A model generated the notes under the pieces. That model saw only the letters and a list, made by a program, of their open reading frames with translations. It searched no databases and was not told the DNA's origin. From assembly GCA_001437855.1 (NCBI GenBank), contig LIBD01000020.1, positions 1-11,395 of the forward strand: a stretch of DNA of 11,395 nucleotides, written 5' to 3'. The translations under genes were made by a program, and so were the position numbers. This DNA is from Actinobacteria bacterium BACL4 MAG-120820-bin23. Its GTDB lineage: Bacteria > Actinomycetota > Actinomycetes > Nanopelagicales > Nanopelagicaceae. Positions 1-6,657 of the stretch are shown here, one piece after another; position 1 is the stretch's first letter; each line of letters begins with the position of its first letter.

Positions 1-483
1 ATCAACTACCTTTCCGTTGCTTAATACTTGATCAATTATTAATACACCACCGGGCTTGAGTAATCTATAGGACTCCTGAACCATATCGAATAAATCTAAT
101 GCTGGCCTAATAACTACAATCTCATAAGAGTTATCTGCTAGTTTTCCAATAACTTCAATTAACTTTCCTGTGATAATTCTATATTTTGTTGCAGAAATAC
201 CAGCCTCTTCAAATATTGATCTGGCTATCTTTGAATGCTCTCGCTCAGAGTCAATTGTGGTTAGAACACCAGCTGGATTAATCCCTCGTAAAACCCATAG
301 TCCACCTACTCCTGAACCAGTTCCAATTTCAACAACAGATTTTGAGTTTAAAAGTTTTACAATAAATTTAATGTAGTTACCTACGGCTGGTGTTGGGTCA
401 GATGCACCAACCTCTTCACCATTACGTCGAGCAAGTTGCATAAAGTAATCTTCGTGTGCATAACTTTCAGAGTACGGATGCAT
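1..483 (-). CDS. SAM-dependent O-methyltransferase (class I, Rv1220c-like), 3' end cut by window edge
   Basis: Partial gene: 161 codons are visible and the reading frame stays open to base 1. It is probably a soluble, SAM-dependent O-methyltransferase of the Methyltransf_24 / mycobacterial Rv1220c type. The SAM-binding motif I, VVEIGTGSG, lies at residues 50-58, the acidic loop residue after strand 2 is D78 in TTIDSE, and LLKPGGVLIID near residue 143 fits the later Rossmann strand. The start is ATG at 483, preceded by AGGAG seven to eight bases upstream. It lies 26 bases after the end of pepA on the same strand, so the two are probably cotranscribed. One oddity is that the strand-4 position, which carries FIDAD in metal-dependent relatives, reads VIRPALD (124-130). 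The catalytic metal ligand may therefore be missing. The substrate is unknown. The fold call is secure; the Rv1220c link rests on remembered resemblance. Confidence 0.85.
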   Translation of the reverse strand, partial: MHPYSESYAHEDYFMQLARRNGEEVGASDPTPAVGNYIKFIVKLLNSKSVVEIGTGSGVGGLWVLRGINPAGVLTTIDSEREHSKIARSIFEEAGISATKYRIITGKLIEVIGKLADNSYEIVVIRPALDLFDMVQESYRLLKPGGVLIIDQVLSNGKVVD

Positions 484-509
484 GTCTCCTCTTGGTAAGT
501 TTGATTGGT

Positions 510-2002
510 TCAAAATGTTTCCAACCATTCAATTAAAAGTCTAGAACCAAATCCAGTACCACCTTTGATATTTTCACCTGAGTCAGTTTCAGACCTACCT
601 GTTCCTGCTATATCTAGGTGAATCCAATTACGCTTACCAACAAAATTCTCTAGAAATAGCGCAGCAGTAATAGACCCTGCTGAAAAATCAAACTTATCTG
701 CTAAGTGATTTATATCTGCAATATCACTTTCAAGCGCTTGTATGTAATCATCAACTAAAGGCATGTGCCAAACTTTTTCACCTATTTTTTCACCTATTTC
801 TGTGAACTTCTTAGCAAGAGATTTATTTCTAGTATACATAGCAGCATATTGGCGCCCTAGACCCAAAGTTGCAGCACCGGTAAGTGTTGCCAGATCAACC
901 AAATAATCTGGATCTAACTTCAAATCTGCATAAGCTAAGCCATCCGCCAATACTAAACGACCTTCCGCATCTGTATTTAGAACTTCAACTGTGGTTCCAC
1001 CGAATTGCTTTATAACATCAGAAGGGCGCTGTGCTGTTGCAGATAATGAATTTTCTGCAGTCATAAGAAGAGCCGTTACTCTAACCTTGGGTTTAACTCT
1101 GGCCATAGCAACAGTTGCTACTAATACCGCAGCTGCACCTGCCATATCACTCTTCATACCAACCATACTTTCGTAAGGTCGCTTAAGTGAAACTCCCCCA
1201 GTATCAAACGTTATTCCTTTTCCTACTAGTACAACATGCGGCCAATTACCTGAACCTTTAGGTGCATAGCAAACTTCAATCAACCTCGGACCTGGATTTG
1301 GTGAAGAGTTTCCAACAGCATTTAATCCCCAAAGTCTTTAATTGCATTACCAGATTTAATTGCAATTGAAAGGCTTGAGCTCTTTGCTGACGAAACAAAA
1401 GATGTAGCTTGTTTAGCCAGCCATTGTGGGTTCTTAATATTAGATGGGGTATGAATTAAATCGCGTGCTTGCCAGACTGCACTAGCCAAGATATCGGCTT
1501 TCTCAACTTCTTCTATAAAATTTCCGTATAAAATAAATGTTGGTTTTTTATCTTTTTGTTCAGTTTTAAGTGAAAATTTATAATTAGAAAGAACAAGCGC
1601 AGTTGCAGCTATTGTGATCAATTTACTATCTGAGGTTAAGTAAACAAGCAATTGAGTGTTCGTATCTTTTACTTTTCTTCCGAGAGCTGTAGATGCTTTT
1701 CTTATGTCATCTGAATTTTGAGCACCAACACCAACTAGATAAATTCGACTCAAATTTCCACTAGAAAGTGGAATCTCAATAATTTCGCCAGCTTTACCAG
1801 AAAATTCTGTCCACTTTGAAAGCTCAACTTTAAAATCAAGTTTAGTTAGATTTATAAGACTTCTAACTAAATTATTCTCTACTACCTTGATTTGATCATC
1901 GCTGACCACAGGAATTGCGACTGCAGTTATTTCTGATAAATCTGTATCTTCAATATTTATATTTTGAAGTTTTGGATATAAATCAAAAGATTTAGGATTC
2001 AT
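510..2002 (-). pseudogene. pepA: Leucyl aminopeptidase (M17), interrupted by a one-base frameshift
   Basis: M17 leucyl aminopeptidase, a cytosolic dinuclear-metal enzyme that removes N-terminal residues from peptides. The gene is in two frames: an N-terminal part (2002 to 1322, 226 residues, the M17 N-terminal domain) and a catalytic part open down to 510. Restoring one G in the G run at 1330-1327 joins them into about 497 residues, the usual family length. It also recreates the conserved junction GGLNAVGNSSPNPGPRLIEV, with the family pattern VGxxSxxxPRLI. The catalytic part keeps VGKGITFDTGG and SLK (first metal lysine, aspartate and catalytic lysine), MKSDMAGA, and the signature NTDAEGRL with its D, E and R. 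The start is ATG at 2002 with a weak AGGA two bases upstream. It follows the DUF3117 gene and precedes the methyltransferase. All active-site residues are intact, so the break is either a recent mutation or a homopolymer error in the assembly. Family identity is near certain. Confidence 0.93.
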
Positions 2003-2027
2003 GATCCTGATTAAACTAAAGTCAGTA

Positions 2028-2207
2028 TTACTTTTTTACTAATGCGACTGCGGCTTGTAAAACATTTCCTAGGTTTGTAGCCTCTTCAATATTTAATTCA
2101 ACTACAAGTCTTCCACCACCCTCAAGTGGGATTCGCATAACCATCGAACGAGCCTCTTTGGTGACCTCCATAGGACCATCGCCAGTTCTTGGTTTCATTG
2201 CGGCCAT
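2028..2207 (-). CDS. DUF3117 small protein (Rv1211-like), 59 aa
   Basis: A small actinobacteria-specific protein of unknown function. The start MAAMKPRTGDGP (1-12) and the core MRIPLEGGGRLVVEL (24-38) match DUF3117 as known from M. tuberculosis Rv1211, almost residue for residue in the N-terminal half. The C-terminus (EEATNLGNVLQAAVALVKK) is more variable. The start ATG at 2207 has GGGAGA about five bases upstream. The 76-base gap before it, after the sigma-4-like gene, could hold a promoter (TTACGT, 18 bases, TAGTTT), but that is weak. It lies 25 bases before pepA on the same strand. Family strong conservation hints at a core role, but no activity can be read from the sequence. Confidence 0.93.
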   Translation of the reverse strand: MAAMKPRTGDGPMEVTKEARSMVMRIPLEGGGRLVVELNIEEATNLGNVLQAAVALVKK

Positions 2208-2283
2208 TTGGTTCTCCCTACAAAACTAATTAGATTCCTACTAGAGACGTAATTATCCCTGATATCTGCACTTGTGGGAAATC

Positions 2284-2493
2284 CTATAAATTCCCTTTAG
2301 AAATCATTGCGATTAGGCGGGATTTACCACTTGCAATAACTGAAATAACTGCCCTTTCTGGGACGCCGAGTTTCTTCGCTATTTGCGTGGTACTTACCAT
2401 GTTAACTAAGTGTAAAGTCAAAATTAGCCGCTCTTCTTCAGGCAAGGTAGATATCAATTCAGCAATTGTCTTTTCTTTGCCACCTGAGCTCAT
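2284..2493 (-). CDS. Stand-alone sigma-70 region 4-like helix-turn-helix protein, 69 aa
   Basis: A short DNA-binding-type protein that consists almost only of a sigma-70 region 4-like helix-turn-helix. The stretch LPEEERLILTLHLV (17-30), then STTQIAKKLGVPERAVISVI (34-53) and SGKSRL (55-60), follows the region 4 pattern LPxxxRxxLxL, IAxxLGVPxxxV, SxxxxGxxRL. No region 2, which would melt the promoter and bind core polymerase, is present, and the frame begins cleanly at ATG 2493, so this is not a cut-off sigma factor in the window. It has no Shine-Dalgarno sequence but has TAACCT six bases before the ATG, suggesting a leaderless transcript. It is probably first in a unit with DUF3117, pepA and the methyltransferase. 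It could be a repressor, an anti-sigma-like competitor or a sigma relic. Fold call good; role unknown. Confidence 0.75.
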   Translation of the reverse strand: MSSGGKEKTIAELISTLPEEERLILTLHLVNMVSTTQIAKKLGVPERAVISVIASGKSRLIAMISKGNL

Positions 2494-2505
2494 GGAATAA
2501 GGTTA
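2494..2505 (-). promoter_or_regulatory. -10 element for a leaderless start of the sigma-4-like gene
   Basis: Reading the minus strand: TAACCT at 2505-2500, then exactly six bases (TATTCC), then ATG at 2493. There is no purine-rich ribosome-binding site. Transcription would begin at or within a base of the A of ATG. The same layout precedes six other genes here. No clear -35 seen. Confidence 0.6.
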
Positions 2506-2530
2506 GCGGGCTGTAGGAAAACTTTTCGTA

Positions 2531-2992
2531 TTAACGTGTTAGTTGCCTTGCAAATCTACGTAATGAGAGCCAAACTCCCAGTAATAATACAGGCTTCATT
2601 ACGATCAAAAAAATGGATGGGGCAATTAAATTTTCTTGCCAATTAAAAATAGTTCCCTTTTTAGTTTTAGTTAATTTGAATTGTCCTGTTCCTCTTATTA
2701 CACGACCAATATGGACTACTTCGCATAACACTGGAGGCTTAAAATTTGTAATCTCCATTGTATCTAGAATGCCTAACCGCAACTTTGGGTAAAGTTTTGG
2801 AAATATTCCAGTGAAAGCAAAAATTAGGACACCTTTACCATTTTTAACGGTCCGATCCTGATCTAATTCAGACCAAACTTTTGTTTGCAACATCCATTCA
2901 CTTTGACTACGCCAATCAACCAGAGAATTCCAAACTGATTCAAGGGGTTTATTAATTTTAATGTTTAGCTCCAAGTGTGAAAGTTTTCTCAT
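2531..2992 (-). CDS. SRPBCC (START/Bet v 1-like) fold protein, 153 aa
   Basis: Predicted member of the SRPBCC superfamily (polyketide cyclase/dehydrase-like), whose members bind hydrophobic ligands in a helix-grip fold. The start, HLELNIKINKPLESVWNSLVDWRSQSEW (6-33), is the typical first strand followed by the VWxxLxDW helices. The region 70-120 alternates as beta strands (MEITNFKPP, VVHIGRVIRGTGQF, GTIFNWQEN), and a long amphipathic helix ending SLRRFARQL closes the protein. Length is normal for the fold. The ATG at 2992 lies three bases after the stop of the LOG gene, with AGG at the end of that gene as a ribosome site, so the two form an operon. No catalytic residues can be named and the ligand is unknown. 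Confidence 0.78.
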   Translation of the reverse strand: MRKLSHLELNIKINKPLESVWNSLVDWRSQSEWMLQTKVWSELDQDRTVKNGKGVLIFAFTGIFPKLYPKLRLGILDTMEITNFKPPVLCEVVHIGRVIRGTGQFKLTKTKKGTIFNWQENLIAPSIFLIVMKPVLLLGVWLSLRRFARQLTR

Positions 2993-2995
2993 TTA

Positions 2996-3532
2996 TTACC
3001 TGATCCTTATTGCATCTAGAGTTGCAGGGATATCTTTGCACCAAGCCACCAGTTCGTGTTGACCAGCCTTCATAAAATTGTGAGTAGATAGGTGATCTAA
3101 TGCCAACCTAAGTGGATCATAGACTCCAGTTGGATCACATATTGCAATTGGTTTTTGATGAAATTTCAAATAACTACCAACCCAGATCTCAAAAAATTCT
3201 TCAAGCGTTCCGATGCCGCCAGGTAATGTTATAAATGCATCCGATAATTCTTCAATTTTAGCTTTTCTGCTTCGCATATCACTAACTACATGCATATGAG
3301 TTGCCTCTTTATCCTCAAATTCAAGATTAATTAGTGGCTCTGGAATCACCCCAATTGTTTTTGCACCAACTGATCTTGCACCTTTAGCAACTTGCCCCAT
3401 CATTGAGGCTTTACCTCCGCCCCAAACTAAATCCCATCCCTGCTCGCCAATTGCCTTTCCAATTTCAAATGCTAAATCAAGAGAAGTTATTGGAATATTA
3501 GGTGCAGATGAACAGAAAACAGATACTCTCAT
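2996..3532 (-). CDS. LOG-family (TIGR00730) nucleotide phosphoribohydrolase
   Basis: A Rossmann-like protein of the LONELY GUY / TIGR00730 family; studied members hydrolyse cytokinin riboside 5'-monophosphates, or related NMPs, to free base and ribose 5-phosphate. The diagnostic motif PGGxGTxxE is present as PGGIGTLEE at residues 104-112, and the partner motif MRSRK at 86-90 supplies the arginine and lysine that hold substrate. The nucleotide-binding loop WGGGKASMMG is at 37-46. At 178 residues it is full length. It resembles M. tuberculosis Rv1205, which I recall lying near dapD too. It starts at ATG 3532 with no Shine-Dalgarno but TAGACT six bases upstream, is divergent from dapD and is followed by the SRPBCC gene. 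The physiological substrate here is unproven. Confidence 0.9.
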   Translation of the reverse strand: MRVSVFCSSAPNIPITSLDLAFEIGKAIGEQGWDLVWGGGKASMMGQVAKGARSVGAKTIGVIPEPLINLEFEDKEATHMHVVSDMRSRKAKIEELSDAFITLPGGIGTLEEFFEIWVGSYLKFHQKPIAICDPTGVYDPLRLALDHLSTHNFMKAGQHELVAWCKDIPATLDAIRIR

Positions 3533-3544
3533 GAAATTAGTCTA
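3533..3544 (-). promoter_or_regulatory. -10 element for a leaderless start of the LOG gene
   Basis: On the minus strand TAGACT (3544-3539), six bases (AATTTC), then ATG at 3532. It shares a 44-base divergent spacer with dapD. Confidence 0.55.
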
Positions 3545-3564
3545 TTACCTTGGCAAGATTTTGA

Positions 3565-3576
3565 TACATTTGAGTA
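3565..3576 (+). promoter_or_regulatory. Extended -10 element for a leaderless start of dapD
   Basis: TACATT at 3565-3570, then six bases (TGAGTA), then ATG at 3577. TG one base before the hexamer (TGATACATT) makes an extended -10. No Shine-Dalgarno precedes the ATG. Confidence 0.6.
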
Positions 3577-4509
3577 ATGAGTACCGATAAAAACTCCGCT
3601 TTTGGCTTTGGGGTGGCCACACAGAATAGTTCAGGTCAAGTGCTTGATTGTTTTTTTTATTCCTTAGGCTTAGGTGAATTAACAAAGAATCATCTTAATT
3701 CGGATTTAGCAGCACAAATTGGTAACGATGAAATTCGTAAAGTAAAGAAAATCGCTGTTGAAATCAAAATAGATTTATCTAAAAAGCCAAAAGATGCAAT
3801 TGATGTCTATCTGCGTTTACACCTTCTTTCACATAGATTAATCAAGCCAAATGAATTAAATTTAGATGGTATTTTTAGCTTGCTTTCAAATGTTGTCTGG
3901 ACTTCAGCTGGTCCTTGTGATGTTGAGAATTTTTCAGAGGTCAGAATTAAACTACAAAATAAATATGGGAATTTGACTGTGTACTCAATTGATAAATTTC
4001 CAAGAATGATTGATTATGTAATTCCAGAAGGTGTAAGAATTGCAGATGGTGATCGTGTTCGCTTAGGTGCTTATTTATCACCTGGAACAACAATCATGCA
4101 TGAAGGGTTTGTAAATTTCAACGCTGGCACATTAGGTAAATCGATGGTTGAAGGTCGAATAAGTGCAGGCGTTACGGTTGATGATGGTAGTGATATTGGT
4201 GGTGGTGCATCCATTATGGGAACTTTAAGTGGCGGCGGAAAGGAAGTAATTTCTATTGGAAAGAGAACTTTACTGGGCGCTAACTCGGGAATTGGAATAA
4301 GTCTGGGCGATGATTGCATCGTAGAGGCTGGGGTTTATATAACTGCTGGTTCCAAAATTGCATTACCTGATGGAAAAATTGTTAAAGCCAAAGAACTAAA
4401 TAAGGCAAGTAATTTACTGTTTAGAAGAAATTCTCAAACCGGTAGTCTTGAAGTGCTACCTAAAACTGGTACTTGGGCTGGGTTAAATTCAATACTTCAT
4501 TCTAACTAG
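3577..4509 (+). CDS. dapD: 2,3,4,5-tetrahydropyridine-2,6-dicarboxylate N-succinyltransferase
   Basis: DapD transfers succinyl from succinyl-CoA to tetrahydrodipicolinate, a cytosolic step of the succinylase route to meso-diaminopimelate (cell wall) and lysine. The 310 residues match the actinobacterial type (M. tuberculosis Rv1201c is about 317). The N-terminal half (1-150) is the alpha/beta domain unique to that type. From about 150 come hexapeptide repeats of a left-handed beta helix, with the active-site stretch EGFVNFNAGTLGKSMVEG; E176 is the expected catalytic glutamate. GGGASIMGTLSGGGKE and GANSGIGISLGDDC follow in the helix domain. The ATG at 3577 is preceded by TACATT at a six-base spacing and no Shine-Dalgarno, so it is read as leaderless. 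Its last eight bases overlap the end of the convergent GT2 gene. The usual neighbour dapE is not in view. Confidence 0.96.
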   Translation: MSTDKNSAFGFGVATQNSSGQVLDCFFYSLGLGELTKNHLNSDLAAQIGNDEIRKVKKIAVEIKIDLSKKPKDAIDVYLRLHLLSHRLIKPNELNLDGIFSLLSNVVWTSAGPCDVENFSEVRIKLQNKYGNLTVYSIDKFPRMIDYVIPEGVRIADGDRVRLGAYLSPGTTIMHEGFVNFNAGTLGKSMVEGRISAGVTVDDGSDIGGGASIMGTLSGGGKEVISIGKRTLLGANSGIGISLGDDCIVEAGVYITAGSKIALPDGKIVKAKELNKASNLLFRRNSQTGSLEVLPKTGTWAGLNSILHSN

Positions 4510-5476
4510 ATTTTAATAGTTTTTTTGAAGAGGTTATAAAGCCTAAACCCCAAGACAAGTGCATTACTAACAAAACAATTGGCATAAGTAATTTTTCAAA
4601 CAAGCTTTTACCAATTACTAGACTACCTATAGAAATTAGAATTAAATAAATCAAGGTTGGAATAATAAAAATTGGATTAAAAATTACCGAAAGAACTATT
4701 GAAATAGTTGTTGCAACCAAAGTAAAAGGTGGTGCAAGATATCGATAATTTACTGTTTCTTTATATTGCCTTGATACAACTCTTCGCCATCTACCATATT
4801 GAAAATACTGCTTAGCTAATTTTATAATTGAACTTCTTGGCCGATAGGTAACAATCAATTGGGGATCAAACCAAATTAACCCACCATTTTTACGGAGTCG
4901 ATAATTTAGTTCCCAGTCTTGAGCTCTTACGTATCGCTCATCAAACCCACCGGCGTTAAGGAGAGCTGACTTTTTAAAAGTGCCAAGATAAACAGTGTCG
5001 GACTCACCAGCGCTTCCTCCAGTATGGAACTTGGAGGGACCTACTCCTAATTTTGATCTCATAGCAAGTGCAATAACTCTTTGTAAGCCCTGGCTGCTAT
5101 CTGCGTGCATAAGACCACCAACATTTACAGCATTTGTATTTTGCATAATTTTAATTGCCCTTGAAATGTAATCCTTGCTAATTTCAGAGTGACCATCGAT
5201 GCGACAAATTATTTCATAGTTAGATTTAGCGATTGCTAGATTCAAGCCAGCAGCTGTCTGTCCTGAAGGGTTTTCAACCAATTTAATTCTGCTATCAGTT
5301 ATTTCTAATTTTTTAGCTATCTCATTTGTTTTATCTTTTGATGGCCCTAGAGCTAAAATTACTTCAATTTTTCCACCATAATCTTGATTAAGGATTGCTG
5401 AGATACAGTTAGTCAAATTTTGCTCTTCATTGAGAATAGGCAGGATTACTGAGACCTCAGGTAGTGATGTTTCCAT
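4502..5476 (-). CDS. Membrane-anchored GT2 family glycosyltransferase (ExoA-like)
   Basis: Family 2 glycosyltransferase that moves a sugar from a nucleotide donor onto a polysaccharide or lipid-linked acceptor at the inner face of the membrane. Residues are numbered from the ATG at 5476. The nucleotide-binding start SVILPILNEEQNL is at about 9-21, the metal/donor motif is DGH at 94-96 (DxD equivalent), the catalytic-base region is QDWELN at 186-191, and QYGRW at 226-230 is a QxxRW motif. Three hydrophobic segments after about residue 245 anchor the C-terminus. The open frame extends to TTG at 5491, but AGGAGG at 5483-5488 falls inside that extension. ATG at 5476 sits six bases after it, so 5476 is preferred (5479 is only three bases away). 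It is divergent from the LCP gene, a pairing common in wall-glycan loci. Donor and acceptor are unknown. Confidence 0.9.
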   Translation of the reverse strand: METSLPEVSVILPILNEEQNLTNCISAILNQDYGGKIEVILALGPSKDKTNEIAKKLEITDSRIKLVENPSGQTAAGLNLAIAKSNYEIICRIDGHSEISKDYISRAIKIMQNTNAVNVGGLMHADSSQGLQRVIALAMRSKLGVGPSKFHTGGSAGESDTVYLGTFKKSALLNAGGFDERYVRAQDWELNYRLRKNGGLIWFDPQLIVTYRPRSSIIKLAKQYFQYGRWRRVVSRQYKETVNYRYLAPPFTLVATTISIVLSVIFNPIFIIPTLIYLILISIGSLVIGKSLFEKLLMPIVLLVMHLSWGLGFITSSKKLLKSS

Positions 5477-5527
5477 CATAATCCTCCTCAATATTATTTC
5501 CAGAGCAATATTTCACTGCCCATAATC

Positions 5528-5539
5528 TAGGATAAGAAG
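5528..5539 (+). promoter_or_regulatory. -10 element before the LCP gene
   Basis: TAGGAT at 5528-5533, six bases (AAGAAG), then ATG at 5540. The AAGAAG could also act as a weak ribosome site, so leaderless initiation is less certain here. The 63-base region between the two divergent starts must serve both genes. Confidence 0.5.
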
Positions 5540-6640
5540 ATGAAATCCGCTCGTAGTGTCAGAATCATAACTGGAATTTCTATCGCAATATTATCAATTT
5601 CTGCTGTTAGCGCTCTTGCATTTACTACCGTGACCGCTTCAATCGAAAAAATTGATGTATTTGCAGGATTAGATAAAAGACCAGATAAAAAATCTTCGGC
5701 CGTTAACTACTTGATTGTTGGATCTGACACGCGCGAGGGTCTAACTAGAGCTGAACAAAAAGCTTTAAGAGTTGGGTCTGTTAAAACAGCAGCTGGTAAA
5801 AGATCAGACACAATGTTGCTTGTTCATATCTCTAAATCAAGAGATAAAGCTGTACTTGTTTCAATACCACGAGACTCTTATGCGCTAATACCTGAACATT
5901 TAAGTAGTCAAGGGAAAATTATCCCGGCAGCATACTCAAAGTTAAATTCATCTTTTAACTGGGGAGGTGCTCCGCTTTTAATTGAAACTATTGAGCAGAT
6001 GACAGATTTAAAAATAGATCATTATGTTGAAATTAACTTTGTAGGTTTTGCTCGAATGGTAGATTCTTTAGGTGGAATTGAAGTTTGTACTAAAAAAGAT
6101 ATTAATGATCCGAAGAGTCATTTAGTACTTCCAGCTGGAGTTCATACTCTGAACGGAATTGACGCACTTAAATATGTTAGAACTAGAGAGTTTGATGGAC
6201 TCGGTGATATTGGAAGAATGCAAAGACAACAGGCATTTATTTCTTCTGTGGTAAAAAAGGCTACGAGTATGGGTGTCTTGCTTAATCCAATCACGATGAC
6301 AAACTTTATAAACTCAGTACTTTCTGCAGTCACAACCGATGAAGGCTTAAATAGCTCTGACATGATTGTTTTGGCAAAACAACTCAAGTCGCTCTCAGCT
6401 TCAAATGTTAGAACCTTAACTGTTCCACTCTCTGATCTTTATTACAATGCAAACGGTGTTACTGCCTCCGTATTATGGGATCCAGTACTTGCTCCGGAAT
6501 TGTGGGAAAGATTGCGAGAAGATCGCGCTGTAGTTGATGAAGTAGTGCCCTCCCCTTCTCCTTCTTCTACAAAATTGGAAAAACCAAAGATCATTGATAA
6601 GTTTAAAACTCGTACCGCACAAGACAACATTTGTCGCTAA
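5540..6640 (+). CDS. LCP (LytR-CpsA-Psr) family cell-wall glycopolymer ligase
   Basis: LCP proteins transfer glycopolymers from polyprenyl-phosphate carriers to peptidoglycan (arabinogalactan in mycobacteria) outside the membrane. A basic start (MKSARSVR) and one hydrophobic segment (about 9-31) make a signal anchor, placing the rest outside the cell. LCP motifs follow in order: NYLIVGSDTR (56-65), KRSDTMLLVHI (87-97), SIPRDS (108-113), KLNSSFNWGG, YVEINFVGF, MVDSLGGIEVC, LNGIDALKYVRTR (ending at 216) and GDIGRMQRQQ (222-231). The conserved R and D residues of the pyrophosphate-binding pocket (R65, D90, R111, D112, R214, R216) are all there. The tail after about 330 is a proline/serine-rich linker. 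The 366-residue length is normal for a single-domain member without LytR_C. It starts at ATG 5540 and is followed 17 bases later by ugd. Confidence 0.95.
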   Translation: MKSARSVRIITGISIAILSISAVSALAFTTVTASIEKIDVFAGLDKRPDKKSSAVNYLIVGSDTREGLTRAEQKALRVGSVKTAAGKRSDTMLLVHISKSRDKAVLVSIPRDSYALIPEHLSSQGKIIPAAYSKLNSSFNWGGAPLLIETIEQMTDLKIDHYVEINFVGFARMVDSLGGIEVCTKKDINDPKSHLVLPAGVHTLNGIDALKYVRTREFDGLGDIGRMQRQQAFISSVVKKATSMGVLLNPITMTNFINSVLSAVTTDEGLNSSDMIVLAKQLKSLSASNVRTLTVPLSDLYYNANGVTASVLWDPVLAPELWERLREDRAVVDEVVPSPSPSSTKLEKPKIIDKFKTRTAQDNICR

Positions 6641-6645
6641 TTAGA

Positions 6646-6657
6646 TAGGCTTTCGAT
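6646..6657 (+). promoter_or_regulatory. -10 element for a leaderless start of ugd
   Basis: TAGGCT at 6646-6651, six bases (TTCGAT), then ATG at 6658. No Shine-Dalgarno is seen in the 17-base gap after the LCP stop. This suggests an internal promoter, so ugd need not depend on read-through from the LCP gene. Confidence 0.55.

Noticed and set aside
170..376. Plus-strand 68-residue frame over the methyltransferase
   Set aside because: It is a shadow of the methyltransferase, which has a strong motif I and Shine-Dalgarno sequence on the other strand.
991..1176. Open frames opposite pepA, and similar ones opposite or within dapD, LCP, ugd, the CoA-binding gene and PNP
   Set aside because: They lie over well-supported genes in other frames, have no family motifs and no ribosome or promoter signal of their own.
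1283..1324. Two separate proteins at pepA, the second starting at TTG 1283 or at an ATG directly after the TAA
   Set aside because: The ATG after TAA is in another frame. The conserved M17 junction lies upstream of the TTG in the second frame, and neither start has a ribosome site. One frameshifted gene explains everything.
2208..2283. A riboswitch or small RNA in the gap before the DUF3117 gene
   Set aside because: At 76 bases with no stable stem or known motif, it shows only a weak possible promoter and a ribosome site.
5477..5491. Longer GT2 start at TTG 5491 (MRRIMMETS)
   Set aside because: The first codons are the AGGAGG ribosome-binding site itself. ATG at 5476 sits at the right distance from it.
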